Below, piece by piece: positions 45,761 to 58,324 of a stretch of DNA of 64,000 nt (the first letter of the stretch is position 1; each line of letters begins with the position of its first letter). The notes below the pieces were generated by a model. It saw only the letters and a program-made list of their open reading frames with translations, made no database searches and was not told where the DNA came from. The translations under genes and the position numbers were made by a program. The stretch comes from Druceiella hillmani (Eukaryota > Arthropoda > Insecta > Lepidoptera > Hepialidae), in assembly GCA_039881145.1 (NCBI GenBank), contig JAYKKI010000016.1, positions 13,646,501-13,710,500 on the forward strand, in the 5' to 3' direction.

Positions 45761-48700
45761 GTGTTACTTTCTGATTTTTGCTTTATTCGTGCCCGTAGGT
45801 AGGCGCTTGTAGTCGCGTAGACGGTACACTGCTTTACGAGAAGGCACGTTTTGTGTCTTATGTCTATGATTTATGATGGCGAATGGTGGAATCCGTAAAA
45901 TGAAAAAAAACAAAGCTTTCTTTGTATGTGAGTATCCACTTTTTGAATATAACTTCTTTAAATTTCAGTAATTCGCCGATGAAATTTTTTCCAGATAACG
46001 GATTGATTATATATTCTAAAAACGATTAAATAAGAAACCTAATTAAATAAAATGGTTGCAAAACTGAGTCTGTGCACACATCATATTGACATAATTGAAT
46101 GATTTTTCTTTTAACTTTGCAGATTTATAATTTAGAGGATTTAATAACATCGGCAATAGAAATCCTTACAGGAATTTAATATTCCTCATGGAGGCTTAGC
46201 AGAAAGTAAAGGAACTCACACGAGTATCTTCACACTCGTAAAACTTTTTTTCAGACCAATTTTATATTGTAAGAAAATGCCTTGTTGAAAGCAAGTATAT
46301 CAGACGATTAATATTATTTCACAAAATGGATTTTTATGAAATTTTGCGAATTGACACACGAAATAAGTGTAGTTTGTATTTGAATGGCAGTAGTTATGCC
46401 ATGGTTTCAGAAGTGAACTGCGAACATATTAGTAACTGCAGTATTATTATTATTTATAGAAATTTAGGATGCCGCCTGCAGTTATTAGTCGATTTTTTCA
46501 ATAACCAAACTTATTATTTTCCAAAATATCCTTAATGTACAAATGTTTCTTGGCTGTTTTATATATTATGTTTATAGATTAGATATGTATTACAATTTTG
46601 CATATAGATTTCGTGATAAAGCTGTTCCAAAAAAAATGTCGGAAATAGATTATATTTTTCTCATAAAAATTTTGTTACTCATTATTCTGAACGTTTTTGT
46701 TAGTGAATGCAGGAAAACCTAAACTTTTCTGAGAAAATCGTCCACAAATTTTGAATTTTAAAAGGCTAATTTTTTATCATAAAATCATTTTATTATATTG
46801 ATTACGTCAAATCCTACACGCAGAAAAATAATATCATTATAAACATAATAATAATTATCATGAGATTTTAATAGGTAAAAATATTTTAAATTTGTAATAT
46901 TTTTCTTTTTTTTCTATTTTTCTGAACAATTGTCCGAATTACCCCTATGGAGCAATGTCACAAGGAAAAATACACAGGAATACCTATAAATTTTACTTAA
47001 TATTTACGCATAAAACAAAAGGACACAACGCGATCATATATTTCCTTGTAGTATTTATGTTAAGTTATAGTTACTCTCCATTCATGTTAAATGAGATATA
47101 ATCATATTAACGTCATATACAGTAAACATATTAAATTACGCAAGAAACAAGTATCTACGTCCAGTACCCAACCAGTAACACGCCCACTCTGGAAGGGTAT
47201 TGCGTTAGCGATTAAGACTTTGACAAACAGCCAAACTATTAACAAACTTGTATGCTTAATACTACTTGAAAGTTTCATCGTAGAATGGCTCTAAATTAAC
47301 CTACTTTAGGTTCTAAAGTTCATCTGTGACGTTATCTAAATAGTGACATGGAATTGTCGCTGCGTCAAGTACACTAAACAGTTAGAACAATAAAGGTTTT
47401 ATGAGAATAATATTGACTATTAATATTCGAGCGCATTAAAACACTGTCTGGATAAATCATATTTTAAGGCTGTATGGGTACTTTTTAAGATGAAACAAAA
47501 CGTCTTATTTTTGTATTTTGGTCAATCAACATTTTTAAATACGGAAATAAAATAATAAAAAAGTATAAATAACGATACCTATTTTAATGATAGGTTTTGT
47601 TATGTAACCCAGAGACAATTTCTTTTTCAGAACGTTTGGGTTAAAAATTGTGCAAGCATTCTATTTATTTAATGCATACATGGGAGATATTAGAAAAAAT
47701 AATTCTAATATATTTTACTTACGGTTTTTTATTATAATAACATTTACAAAATATTTAGGGACCGAGAAAATAACTTTTTACCATCCTCTTTTTTTAGGAT
47801 TTAATAATTTTTAGATAATAAAAAATATTATTAAAATATAAGGTTAAAAACACATTTTTTTAATTTCATCGTAATAATAAAATAGTTACCTTTCTTCTTA
47901 AAAAAAAACTTCCAAGAAAGGTGTTATCTTAGTTTTGATACGCATGGCAATAATAAAGTGTAGTCGATGTTCATCAAGTTTTAAGATCGACGATAAAATA
48001 TGTGAAACATCAAACAACAATAACACAGTAAGATTTGATAATATTTATTCGAAATATGATTTGAATAACGAAAAAATAATTTTTCATTACGAATATTTGT
48101 GAACACCATTAGTATTATACGTACATAGTTTTGTACAAACATATAGTTTCTGAACGTATTGTGAAATATCAAATCAAAAGTGTGATACGAGTGTGTTATA
48201 GCGTACATGTTCTTAATATCTGCACTCAGGGTGGTTGATTTTTTAGTGTAACTATTTTTATTTTCTAAATATTATAGTTTCAAATGAGAAATCACAAATT
48301 TACAAAAGCGTATTGAATCCAACTATATTGAACACATTTATAATTATAATAGTTTAAACCTGTTATTAAAAAGTACATTCTTGTTCATTAATTTTCCCAA
48401 ATCTAAAGTAAAATGCAATTTTCATAAGTTTGAAGAGGATGAAAGCGTTTAATCGGAGCCTTCATATGTCACTGGCGTCGCAGACTGTACGCGTTAAAAT
48501 GTAATGGCGGAAATTGTGTGGATGTATTTAGAGATATATTTATTGGTATTTTGTCGTCACGTAGCAGTTTGTAGGGTGATAAAATATGAAGATTTCTTTT
48601 ACATTATTGCAATAAAAGTTTCACGTGAATAATTTGAGGGAGAAGGTGAAAAATGATCATTTAACACGTATTCACAATGACGTACTTTGAATTTGCAGTG

Positions 48701-49680
48701 GGACCCAAAGGAAAGTTGAACGAGTTCTCCCAAATCATTGACTGAATGCTGTAATGTAGTAAGTCAAACTCTACATTGGTCGTGTTTGCTCAAATATGTG
48801 TTTAAATGTCACTTATAATCGCTTTGCCTGCAATAACATACGATTCTCACATTGTCTCCTTAATATTTTTCCATTCCTGATGTGATTACCTTATTGCACT
48901 TCATAATTTTACATCTTCAAGTTTCATACCTGTGCATAAATTGTCATTTTTCCTGCTAGCCACAACTTTATAGTAATTGCTTTCAATGATAATATTTATG
49001 GTAATTGTTGTCGTCAATCAGAGCCTGTTTCCGTACTAATATTTTACGTTTGACTTATATGGTTGTCTGTAAAAAACTGTCCTTTTAATATATCCGCTAT
49101 ATATGTGACTAGTTTTGAAAATTCCCAAAATTTCAATAAATAAATAAATAAAGACACCCAAATAATAGAAGGCAGCTTATTACTAGAGATTTATATTTGT
49201 GTGAGAGTGAATATTTCGCGAAATCCGTTAGTGTATATTGTATTATTACTATATTTTTTATTTTCAAGTCTTTTAATTTTGAAAAGAATGAAGGTCGGAG
49301 ATAATGTCAAAGAAAATTCCTCTGGATATACATAAAAATCCATAGAGCAAATAGTGAGTATCAATTTCTTCATACAAAAAAACAGAAAAAAACAATTACG
49401 AAAAATCAAATATTTCAAAATTATTAAAAATCAAATGTTATGTTTATTAACATTTTACACTTACTAAGTTACTGCCGCACGTTTACAAATTAAGCTTATT
49501 ATTTCACACGCGGAAATTAAAAATACAGATGGTAAAAAAATCTTAATTTTGATTTGAAGGACGTATTAAATTATACCCCTTCTATTTATTTAAAAAAATA
49601 ATTAATTAAATGAATATTTGAATAATTAATAATTTATGAATATTTGAAGGTATATTTAAAAAAAATACGTGCAACTGAAA
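45761..49680. other. AT-rich sequence without recognised features
   Basis: 45770-45850 still has raised GC (GTGCCCGTAGGTAGGCGC) and may be the edge of the preceding block. Small frames at 46326-46535 and 47091-47294 have slightly better composition than most (the latter includes TSSTQPVTRPLWKGIAL) but no family is recognised. Nothing else. Confidence 0.4.
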
Positions 49681-49924
49681 CTTTAGTCCGAAGCCTTTAG
49701 CTGCAAGATTTCATGGACGTAGGTTCAAAACTATAAAAAGTGTAGTACTGCTGCCACCAGCATCTGGATTGTCTCAGGCACCCTATAGACATCCGTAACG
49801 AACTACCTCATGCCACGCAAGTATGCGGAGACTAAGGCCTCCTATAGTGTTCCATAGCTACGAAGCATGCTGTTATCTAATAGAATATCTATTTCTATAC
49901 AATAAAAACCATTCGATACCTCCA
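49681..49924. other. Mixed-composition patch
   Basis: 49685-49870 is less AT-biased (CTGCTGCCACCAGCATCTGG, GGAGACTAAGGCCTCC) and directly precedes family E copy 2. It may be the body of that element that is absent from copy 1. No gene recognised. Confidence 0.35.
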
Positions 49925-50103
49925 TTTTTTCTATATATTTTTACACTTTATACCAAGTCAAGGTTAATAACTATGGACAATAACTGGACAAGTAGATGGA
50001 TGTGCAGAGCGAGTTTTAACATAGAGGTTACTTGTTTCTCTACGAAGCTCTAAAAACGCGACGCCAGGATTGATGAGGGAACTAAGCGGAAAATTGGAGA
50101 ATA

Positions 50104-50143
<40 letters not shown>
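49925..50143 (+). repeat. Family E copy 2, ending in (TA)n
   Basis: TTTATACCAAGTCAAGGTTA, AATAACTATGGACAA, ACAAGTAGATGGATGTGCAG and AGCGAGT match the minus strand at 27520-27395. After a divergent 70 bp, both copies end in (TA)n (here 50107-50143). The shared end suggests the microsatellite grew from the element's own tail. Confidence 0.75.
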
Positions 50144-50147
<4 letters not shown>

Positions 50148-52012
50148 TTATAATATGAACTCAAACAAACGGTGAAAGAGACAATGGGTTATATAAAACA
50201 TGTATATAACATATACCTTTTGAGGACTATTTTATGGATATGTTCGACCCTTAATAGTAATAATATAAATCACTTTTATATGATAAAAACATAAATAAAT
50301 ATAAAATTGTTGTAATGTAAATTGTTATCACAAAAGAAATACTCAGGTATACAAATTTTACTTTTTTGTAGAACTATCTAAAATATCAAATATCTCACAC
50401 ATTATAACTATGCATTTTCATAATTTGGTAATATAAATGTTTTTGCGGGTTGAATTCGCTTTTCGGTTCGCCTTTAGTATGTCTAAATTAAATACAACAT
50501 CCAATATTTTCAGAAAAAAGAAAGGATGTATATACGAGTGGAAAATATTGAAGTTAGTTAATTTTTTTCTGAGATTGTAGGTTATATCGTCTTCATGTTA
50601 TAGTTAAGTCTTTATATATCGATATAGGCATGATATGAATAAATATATCGATTGGTGACTTTTTTATAAGTTGTATTTGTTTTAATATTATTTTGATTTT
50701 AGTATTGTGAACTATTTTTTCTTGAATATTTTCTCCTTCGATTGCACCCTTTGATACATTATTTGCAATCAACCTCAGTAATGTAAAATACCTCATGTGC
50801 ATAGTAGAATTGTTTTAAATTATTACTATGACCATGAGTTTGTTGGACATTGCTATCATTAATTGTTTGTTACATCTCTGTCGAGAATGTACAAATTATT
50901 ATTTAAATAATTAAATTATCGTAAGACCACGATAGGATTTTATATCACCTCAATACCAAGGATATTCAAATTTAACTTTTGCGGGATAATATTTATTACG
51001 TTTGAATTTATATAAATATAAATTATAACGTTTGAATTTTATTTCCTAAAACGTAATTCGGTATTTTAATTGAAACATAAAACATTTTCTGAATGTTTTA
51101 TGGAATTTGATAACACGGTACAGGGTTTACTACATGTTCCACTAGCTAATAAATTCAAAAATGTGTAATTTCAGTTAGCTGTGATATCAATATTTCATTT
51201 AATCACCAGGGTACGTAACATGATCAAATTAAAGATCGCAATTGTGAACATATCTTAAAATTTTCTATTTTGATCTTCAGGTTTTTTTCCAGGTCCTGTG
51301 ACATCTGATGTCACAACACATCGGTTATCAATACTTGCTATTTGTTCAGACATGCATTACGTTTTCAGACATGCATTAGCATTTCAGTTTTATGTAGCAT
51401 GGAGTGACAAAATTTACAAATTTAATGAAATACCAATTATATATTCATAGATTTAGTTATAGAATAAAACTTAAGATACGAATGATCGTAGATCCAGTAG
51501 AGAGTTATTTTTTTATTAGTGAAAGTTTTTTTTTGTTTGTTTCTTTAATAAAGTAAGATAATTCAAAAAAATATAGTCTGAGTACAAAATTATTTTAATT
51601 TTATCAATCGCTCATAAATACATATAACTAGAAATTGCGATGGCTGTTCTTTTGCCAGAATTTATTGATGTATTTGATCTGATATCGACTTCTTTCAATT
51701 CTAGAATTAAAATGAAAATTGAACGTTACACGGTATGAGGTGATTTATTCGATATTTCACCGAGGTAGATATATTAGCAAAATACCGCATTGAAATTATC
51801 TGAATAAGCGTTTCAATAATATTCCGAGAAAGAAATCCTAACCACGGTAGAAAGGTACATAATGAAGAAAAAAAACATTGTATTCAATAACATATACGCG
51901 CTTAATCAGAATATGCAGAGCCGGAATAACTAATGTATGTAATATTTATGTCAGAGTTACTGAGAAATTTTTATCCATCAGATATCTATGATTAGATCAC
52001 TTAGAGATTTAG
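50144..52012. other. AT-rich sequence, minor direct and inverted repeats
   Basis: TGTGACAT/ATGTCACA hairpin at 51297-51315 and a 20-bp direct repeat around TTCAGACATGCATTA at about 51346-51385. No gene. Confidence 0.45.
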
Positions 52013-52228
52013 AGATAATTTTGGAATTTGATTTTAGAACAATCGTTTGTCGTTTTTCTATCATACCTTAAATTATAAGGTGAACAAGCCGAGTTGAATC
52101 CTATGAGACTAGATTTTATTGTGTACTTTTTCAAAATATTTTTCCTATTATCGACGAATATTTTAAAATGTTAAATGACTCGATTATACCCTGATGAGAG
52201 AATGTCTGCACGTCGAAAGTCAAATGAA

Positions 52229-52314
<86 letters not shown>

Positions 52315-52528
52315 CATTTGACTTTCGACGTGCAGACATTCTCTCATCAGGGTATAATCGAGTCATTTAACATTTTAAAATATTCGTCGATAATAGGAAA
52401 AAATATTTTGAAAAAGGACACAATAAAATCTAGTCTCATAGGATTCAACTCGGCTTGTTCACTTTATAATTTAAGGTATGATAGAAAAACGACAAACGAT
52501 TGTTCTAAAATCAAATTCCAAAATTGTC
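52013..52528. repeat. Near-perfect 516-bp palindrome with (TA)n core
   Basis: The left arm (52013-52228) and right arm (52312-52528) are reverse complements with only a few differences: one substitution near 52080 versus 52462, one near 52126 versus 52417, and a one-base indel in an A/T run. The centre (52229-52311) is TA dinucleotides with one G. Such arms fold into a hairpin of over 200 bp. No target duplication or known terminal motif was found. Options are a young foldback transposon, an inverted duplication seeded at the TA tract, or an assembly or read artefact. The 97-codon plus frame here is poly-IY plus arm sequence and is not a gene. Confidence 0.9.
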
Positions 52529-54029
52529 TTTGTTAATTAATTCTCATGTACCATCCAGTAAATAAATTGACAAATTAAAAGTTCTTGTTTTATATCCGAA
52601 TGTAATTGTTAATTACCATTTGGGGTTCCACTTTTGTTAAAACGCTCAGTCGCATATCTTTTTGACTAAAGACTAACATAAAGAACACGATGGCAATACT
52701 TAAATAAGAATGTTGATATTTACAGTTTAAGAGACCACGTAAGCATGATCAGCTTCGCGCTATTTTTTGCCGGGCACGCTACCACGCTAGCAAGCTCCTC
52801 AGCGTACGGTATCGTTACGAATCAGCATTAAAATAGTGTCTTTCACTATTTTGTTTTTCGTGGTGATACATTTATTATTAATATTCCCAACAACGGATTT
52901 ATATGCAATTATTTAATTAGTAGCAACTGAAGGTATTGTCGTTATATTTATATACTTTTGGCTTGTTCAGATTACATTCTTGGTAAAGTGTGAAAAAAAT
53001 ATAAAGCAGTTTTTTGGCAAAAATGATTAAGTGGCGATAAAATTTTAATCAATAATCTTCAAAATATAACATTTATTTTATTCTCGAATTTAATAAAAAA
53101 AGGACATTGCTGTTGGCTTTTATATCGTTTTATTTTTATACAGTATTTTTAAAGGGCAAATATTGAAGAGTTCTAGTTTTTGCAATACATTTTATTAGGC
53201 ATTTTCTTTTCATTCTAAAAGATCTAAACTTATACTTAAAGCATGTAAATACTCATATAAATCGCTATGCTTTTCCATTAGGCTAATAGGCCGCTCAACA
53301 GTGCTCGCAATTTTTAGGTATACAAGCTGTTGGTAATGAGAAATAAGATCTCTATATTATTTCCCGTTAATGGTTTGCTAGTGCACATTTGTATATTTAC
53401 AAACGATTATTTTCCTTGTACCCTATCATTACACAAATCTTAATCTAAAACTACATACCCCCGATTGTATCCTCCCTTCATAATATGAATTCCTGTCAAA
53501 ACTCTCTATTTATCTTTGCACAAAGTAGCAATCAAATATTAACCTATTTTGACATGCCTCTTTGATCTTCTACCTTTTTATTTTATACGCTCTTCTATTT
53601 TTTTTATCTTGTTTTACTTAGCCGGGTTCATTGATCTTTTGTCTTGACCTACCATCTTTGTCTTGTCATACTCTTAAATCTGTCATTCAACGTGTTCAAA
53701 CTATAACAATATCCCGTTTGCTAATTGAATAATGAGCTATACTGATCTTAATGAAAAATATTTAAATAAGTTGGAATACCTTTAAAATTTGTAGAGTCGG
53801 TACATCTTTGGCCTCAGAAAATATGAGCATATTTCTGAACAGAGGTTACGTTCCAAATGATTGAAATCCATGAAACATAAATATGTGAATGGACACCGAA
53901 TTCATATATGCATACTTCTCTTTGACACATTAACATATCCTCACAGTCCAAATTATCTTTACAGATTTAAAGGTTTCTTTACTTATGGCCTCACGTTACG
54001 TCCTGAAAGCTTACTCTGTCTGCTTATAT
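52529..54029. other. Mostly AT-rich, short mixed patches
   Basis: 52735-52830 is less biased (CATGATCAGCTTCGCGC, TGCCGGGCACGCTACCACG). 53400-53700 is C/T-rich. No gene or repeat partner recognised. Confidence 0.35.
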
Positions 54030-54290
54030 CCAAAATAACATGTTTTCTCCACAAAACAAAACAAGTAGATGCTCTAACTTATTCCTTCATGGAGTCTTTT
54101 TCAGGACCCATTTATACTTGTTATGAGGCACAGCCAGTGCTGTACTATGGTGTTGAGTGCATTCTGTGTTTGGATTTGGTCAGTAACTTTATATTGTAAC
54201 TCTGTGTAGGAGGACAGATAACGAGGCACACTGTTAAATAGAAGCTCGTTTGAAAGGGTAAATTGAATCTGTATTATTATAATAAAATAC
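54030..54290 (+). repeat. Dispersed repeat family B, copy at 54 kb
   Basis: GTTGAGTGCATTCTGTGTTTGG-like sequence (54152-54173), GTAACTTTATATTGTAACTC and AACGAGGCACAC parallel GAGTGCATTCTGTCTTGG, ATGTAACATTATAGCG and AACGAGGTGCACCGG in the 11.2 kb copy. The end GCTCGTTTGAAAGGGTAA matches CTCGCTTGAAAGCGTAA. The 112-codon frame at 53861-54199 overlaps it and has no recognised domain. Confidence 0.55.
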
Positions 54291-54451
54291 TAAATTATTT
54301 TACATACTAAATTACTGACTTGTGTCTTCTAGGTTTTCTTCTGTGTATGTGTTTGTATATGCTGACGTCTACTATACAAAGCTTTTGGTACAATTAGTCG
54401 GAATGTAACTAAGAGAGTATGACTTCTATTTTGCAGTTCGTAGTATAAATA

Positions 54452-54918
54452 AAATTCATTCAATCTCGTGAGCTTTATGAAGCTAGTCGTTACTTTTCCC
54501 ACTGTCCAAATAAAATATGAATACGTTATCCGTAGAATTTTGAATTCACTATATTGTACACTTTTTCGTCATTCAATAATCCGTAAATTACACATGAAAA
54601 TATTTCTCTAATGACACAGTCACGGAAAATCCTGTGCATATTTGAACTGCTAAAAATTTTTTTGAAATATAGTAAAGCAACTGTGAAAATTTATGTCATT
54701 TCAGCCCTGTAAATATTAACCAGTCCTTAAAACTCTCCGTCCTAAACGTAGCTACTTACTTCATGGATCCAACGATATTATACAAACATAAGTCTATTTT
54801 TCTGGGAATTAATATCCACAGCTCTTTACAAAACAGTCTTACAAATCATTCCATTCATATTTTATAAGAAAAGACTGCCTAGATATTCAAAGACTACCCG
54901 AATAGCCAAATATAAATC
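54452..54918 (+). repeat. Left arm of long inverted repeat
   Basis: From ATTCATTCAATCTCGTGAG to ATAGCCAAATATAAATC, this arm is the reverse complement of 55429-55875, roughly nine bases in ten identical by eye. It carries about 15 extra bases (near 54778-54796) that the other arm lacks. The arms are fully colinear otherwise, including GCTACTTACT, GGATCCAACGATAT and AAGACTGCCTAGATA-type landmarks. Confidence 0.9.
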
Positions 54919-55428
54919 TTAACTAAAGCCAAATATAATCTAATATCTATTTAGCCATATAATCTATAATCTATTTAGCCAAATATAATCTAACCTTACA
55001 AATTTGACTTATCGAACAAAAAGTACGTAGATACTGGTATTTAACAAATAGGTTTTGGGTTCTTGACATACATAGACAAGTCCAAGGTTCATTAAATATA
55101 CTCAATAAAAAGTGTTTAGGAGGGTATAACAGAAAATTGATAAAAACGTGACATTTAAATGCGCGTAGTAAGTTTACTATTGCGATTATATGTAAATAAT
55201 TTTAAAACTATGTACAAATAATAAATAATGATGGAAGTAATGTAAATTGGCATAAGTGGGTATAATAAAGAATCAGATCGGACAAAAGAATTTAAAGGCT
55301 AAAGAAAGGAAGAATCATTATATAAGAAAATGACATAACATTGATATGAATAGTAAATGTGAACTGTTAAAACATTGATAAAGAAATCACAAGGACTATT
55401 TGTAGATTCACCGATATTATAGCTTAGT
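54919..55428. other. Loop of long inverted repeat
   Basis: About 510 bp, AT-rich. Begins with short direct repeats (CTATTTAGCCA twice, GCCAAATATAATCTAA twice). No ORF or known element. Confidence 0.6.
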
Positions 55429-55875
55429 TGATTTATATTTGGCTATTCAGGTAGTCTTTTACTATCAAGGCAGTCTTTTCTAATAAAATATGAATGGAAT
55501 GATTTGTAAGACTGTTTTGTAAAGAGCTGTGGATATTAATTCCCAGAAAAATATCGTTGGATCCATAAGTAAGTAGCTACATTTAGGACGGAGAGTCTTA
55601 AGGACTGGTTAATATTTACAGGGCTGAAATGACATAAATTTTCACAGTTGCTTTACTATATTTCAAAAAACTTTTTAACAGTTCAAATATGCACAGGATT
55701 TTCCGTGGCTCTGTCATTAGAGCCATATTTTCATGTGTAATTTACGGATTATTGTATGACGAAAAAGTGTACAATATAGTGAATTCAAAATTCTACGGAT
55801 AACGTATTCATATTTTATTTGGACAGTGGGAAAAGTAGCGACTAGCTTCATAAAGCTCACGAGATCGAATGAACT
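55429..55875 (-). repeat. Right arm of long inverted repeat
   Basis: Reverse complement of 54452-54918, ending CTCACGAGATCGAATGAAC. Differences include the missing 15-base segment and scattered substitutions. Beyond the arm ends the flanks (TAGTATAAATAAA on the left, TTCTTTGCGCTC on the right) are unrelated, so the arm borders are sharp. Confidence 0.9.
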
Positions 55876-57070
55876 TCTTTGCGCTCAACTTCAAATTGAA
55901 AACCACACCGCCCGCCTTTGCAATGCTCGCTATGAACCATGCTCGCAACTAACGCATAATATCTACAACTTTTGCTGAATCACTAGACTAAAAACAACTA
56001 CATGAGATAATTATTCTTCAAGCTGCGGAACTTTGTTGGTAAGACACTAACATTGAATCTGCGGCTCAGAGATGTGATATTTGCATTTGAACTTCTTAAA
56101 GATTAAAAGGTACAAAATTATGATAGAAAGAGCCTTAAAACGTAAACATTTTTATGATAAATAGTGCCTTTCCCTTCACCCATAGCATTTCCGTATTTGT
56201 TTGTTTTTTTTAGCCTTGTGTTCAATTTCCTACTAAAATTCATGGTATGAAGGGAAATATTTATGAAATAATTTCACTACCTAAAAAAATTAAAACAGAA
56301 ATAAAACTAATATGTGCAATCTCATAGCATTTACAAAAAATTAACGGGCAGTTTAATTAACTATTGCAGATGAATGAAGAACAAGGTCACATATGTTTAC
56401 GGGTATTAATCAGAAATTTAATTTAAATCATAAATATTCGACGAGAAGTCATAAAGAAAAAAAGCGGTTTTTGAGGTATTATACATTATCATTTTATTTA
56501 TCACATTGTTTGTTTGGTACGTTTATTTGTAAATAAAATATAAACTGCAATGACTTTTGATTGTTATGGTTGCCAAAAATAATTAAAAATTCTGCAAGAT
56601 AAAAAAATTACACGTAAAATTTAGAATTAATATACTTATAAGTTTTTAATTTTTGTCATATACTTCATGAGTTTTACACTTGCGCGAGGTTTTTATAACT
56701 TTTATAAAATGAAGTACGTTTGAACATTTCACTGAGAGTTTTATTTAAGAGAATGAATAAAACTATAATGGTAAATGTTTGATATATTGCAAGTAAAATT
56801 ATGACCAATGTAAACGTCGGTTCCATAAATTTTGTCTATTCCAAATTTTGAATTTAGTCATAAAAAGTTTAAATATAAATTAAAAAAAGAAAAACATAAA
56901 TAAAATAGACTAATAGTCCATTATTAAGTCCAATAAAAGTTATAAATATGGTCTATTATTATGTGTAATGATAACGTATTAATTAAGGTAAATTAGATTT
57001 TAGTACATAAATTATTCAGATGATAAAATACATTTTTATATATTTTTTACAAAAATACTTACTACGAAAT
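55876..57070. other. AT-rich sequence, one mixed patch
   Basis: 55880-55960 is less biased (CACACCGCCCGCCTTTGC, ATGCTCGCTATGAACC). The rest is AT-rich with no recognised feature. Confidence 0.4.
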
Positions 57071-57152
57071 TTTAGACTGTAAAGAAAGTTTGACTAGTTT
57101 AGACTGTAAAGAATGTTTATCAAATTTTAGACTGTAAAAAGTTGATAAACAT
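57071..57152. repeat. Three short direct repeats plus hairpin
   Basis: TTTAGACTGTAAAG/A recurs at 57071, 57098 and 57126, spaced 27-28 bp. The third copy is flanked by AATGTTTATCAA (57113-57124) and TTGATAAACATT (57141-57152), a perfect 12-bp inverted repeat. Confidence 0.8.
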
Positions 57153-57229
57153 TTTTTTTTGAAAGAGAAGTTACAAAATTTTCTATGCAAGTAATTTTTG
57201 AGTTTGGTATCCAAGTGAGATTTATACTT

Positions 57230-57450
57230 ATTATACAGCGAATGAACGTAGCGTAAAACTACTAGGTCAGTTTCTCGCACAGAATGTATTCAATAGCGGA
57301 TTGTCACATGCAAGCTGTATTATGAAGATGACAAACGGGTCATAAATATAAAGAGCTTCTTACGCAGAAATAGAAGACCGCATTTGCCGTTACGTTTTAT
57401 GGTGAAAGGATATTAGTTGCAATATTAAAGGAGCTACGTTCACACACAGC
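57230..57450 (-). repeat. Dispersed repeat family B, copy at 57 kb
   Basis: On the minus strand GCAACTAATATCCTTTCACC, GGCAAATGCGGTCTTC, TATTTCTGCGTAAG, AGCTCTTTATATTTATGACC and GAATACATTCTGTGCGAG follow the family order seen at 11.2 and 20.1 kb. It is the copy that links the left part (as at 6.7 and 20.1 kb) to the right part (as at 54 and 62 kb). Confidence 0.6.
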
Positions 57451-58324
57451 GGGTTGTTGGCATATTTTTGTCTCAGCACAAAAGTGACTTCACAAATTTA
57501 CTCACTTGGAAATGCCAAAGTTATTTTGCATGTTTTTGTAATGTGTTTAGCCGACCGATAAGAAATCCCGTAGAAGATGGTTGAATGACTGACTATTTCT
57601 TCTATTTGAGGTTTAGAAATTTATAGGAATAGTTGATTTTAAAAAAATGGAACAATTTTACACTGAAATGTAGACAATTTTCTTTAATTATCATGGAGTT
57701 AAGATTTCCGTGTGTAGCTTATTCACTCTTCATAATTTTTCATTTACTTCCAACTTGCATTTTTTCGGTTTATTCCAAGAATAACGTAATGTTGTAGAAA
57801 TAATTATTTAAAAGGGCAAGTGTATACGTTTACAATGGCTATGGCAGGATGTAATCCGTTGTTGAAAATGAATTTTGACTTGAGTTCCAGGTTGAAGTAA
57901 AATAATGAAAGAAAGTGAGTTCATCACCTTTCGAAACATGAAAAATATTAAATTTATAAGTCAATATAAAATTTCTATATCTTCTATTTTAAATGGCCAT
58001 TTGTGATAACACATACCTAAGTGAATGGAACAGATCTAACAGAACTTCCTTGCAAAAATTTCATCGAAATTATCTTGGCTGCGGTTGTGTGATGGACCAA
58101 TTAATAAACAGGCTCGCATAGAAACGGACAAACGTTAAAAAAAACATTTTTATTTTTTTAACTTTTTTCAAGTTTCCCTAAATCGCCCCTTTCCTTTACT
58201 TAACTCTTTATCGTAAATACCTTCAAGGCACAGACATTCCAGTTTTACAATTTTACTATATGTGTAAAAAGTAAAATACGTACCAAATTTGTACTGCCCA
58301 ATGCTAAGTTTCCCAAAGTAATTA
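57451..58324. other. AT-rich; possible retroelement tail scrap
   Basis: 58055-58135 (AAAAATTTCATCGAAATTAT, GGCTGCGGTTGTGTGATGG, AGAAACGGACAAACG) resembles the TTTCATCAAAATCGG-CAGCCGT tail I remember from insect LINE/SINE 3' ends. Otherwise nothing. Confidence 0.3.

Noticed and set aside
52243..52536. 97-codon plus-strand frame
   Set aside because: Poly-IY from the palindrome's TA core continuing into the right arm; an artefact of repeat structure.
53861..54199. 112-codon frame as a real gene
   Set aside because: It overlaps a family B copy and its translation has no recognised domain; openness seems fortuitous.
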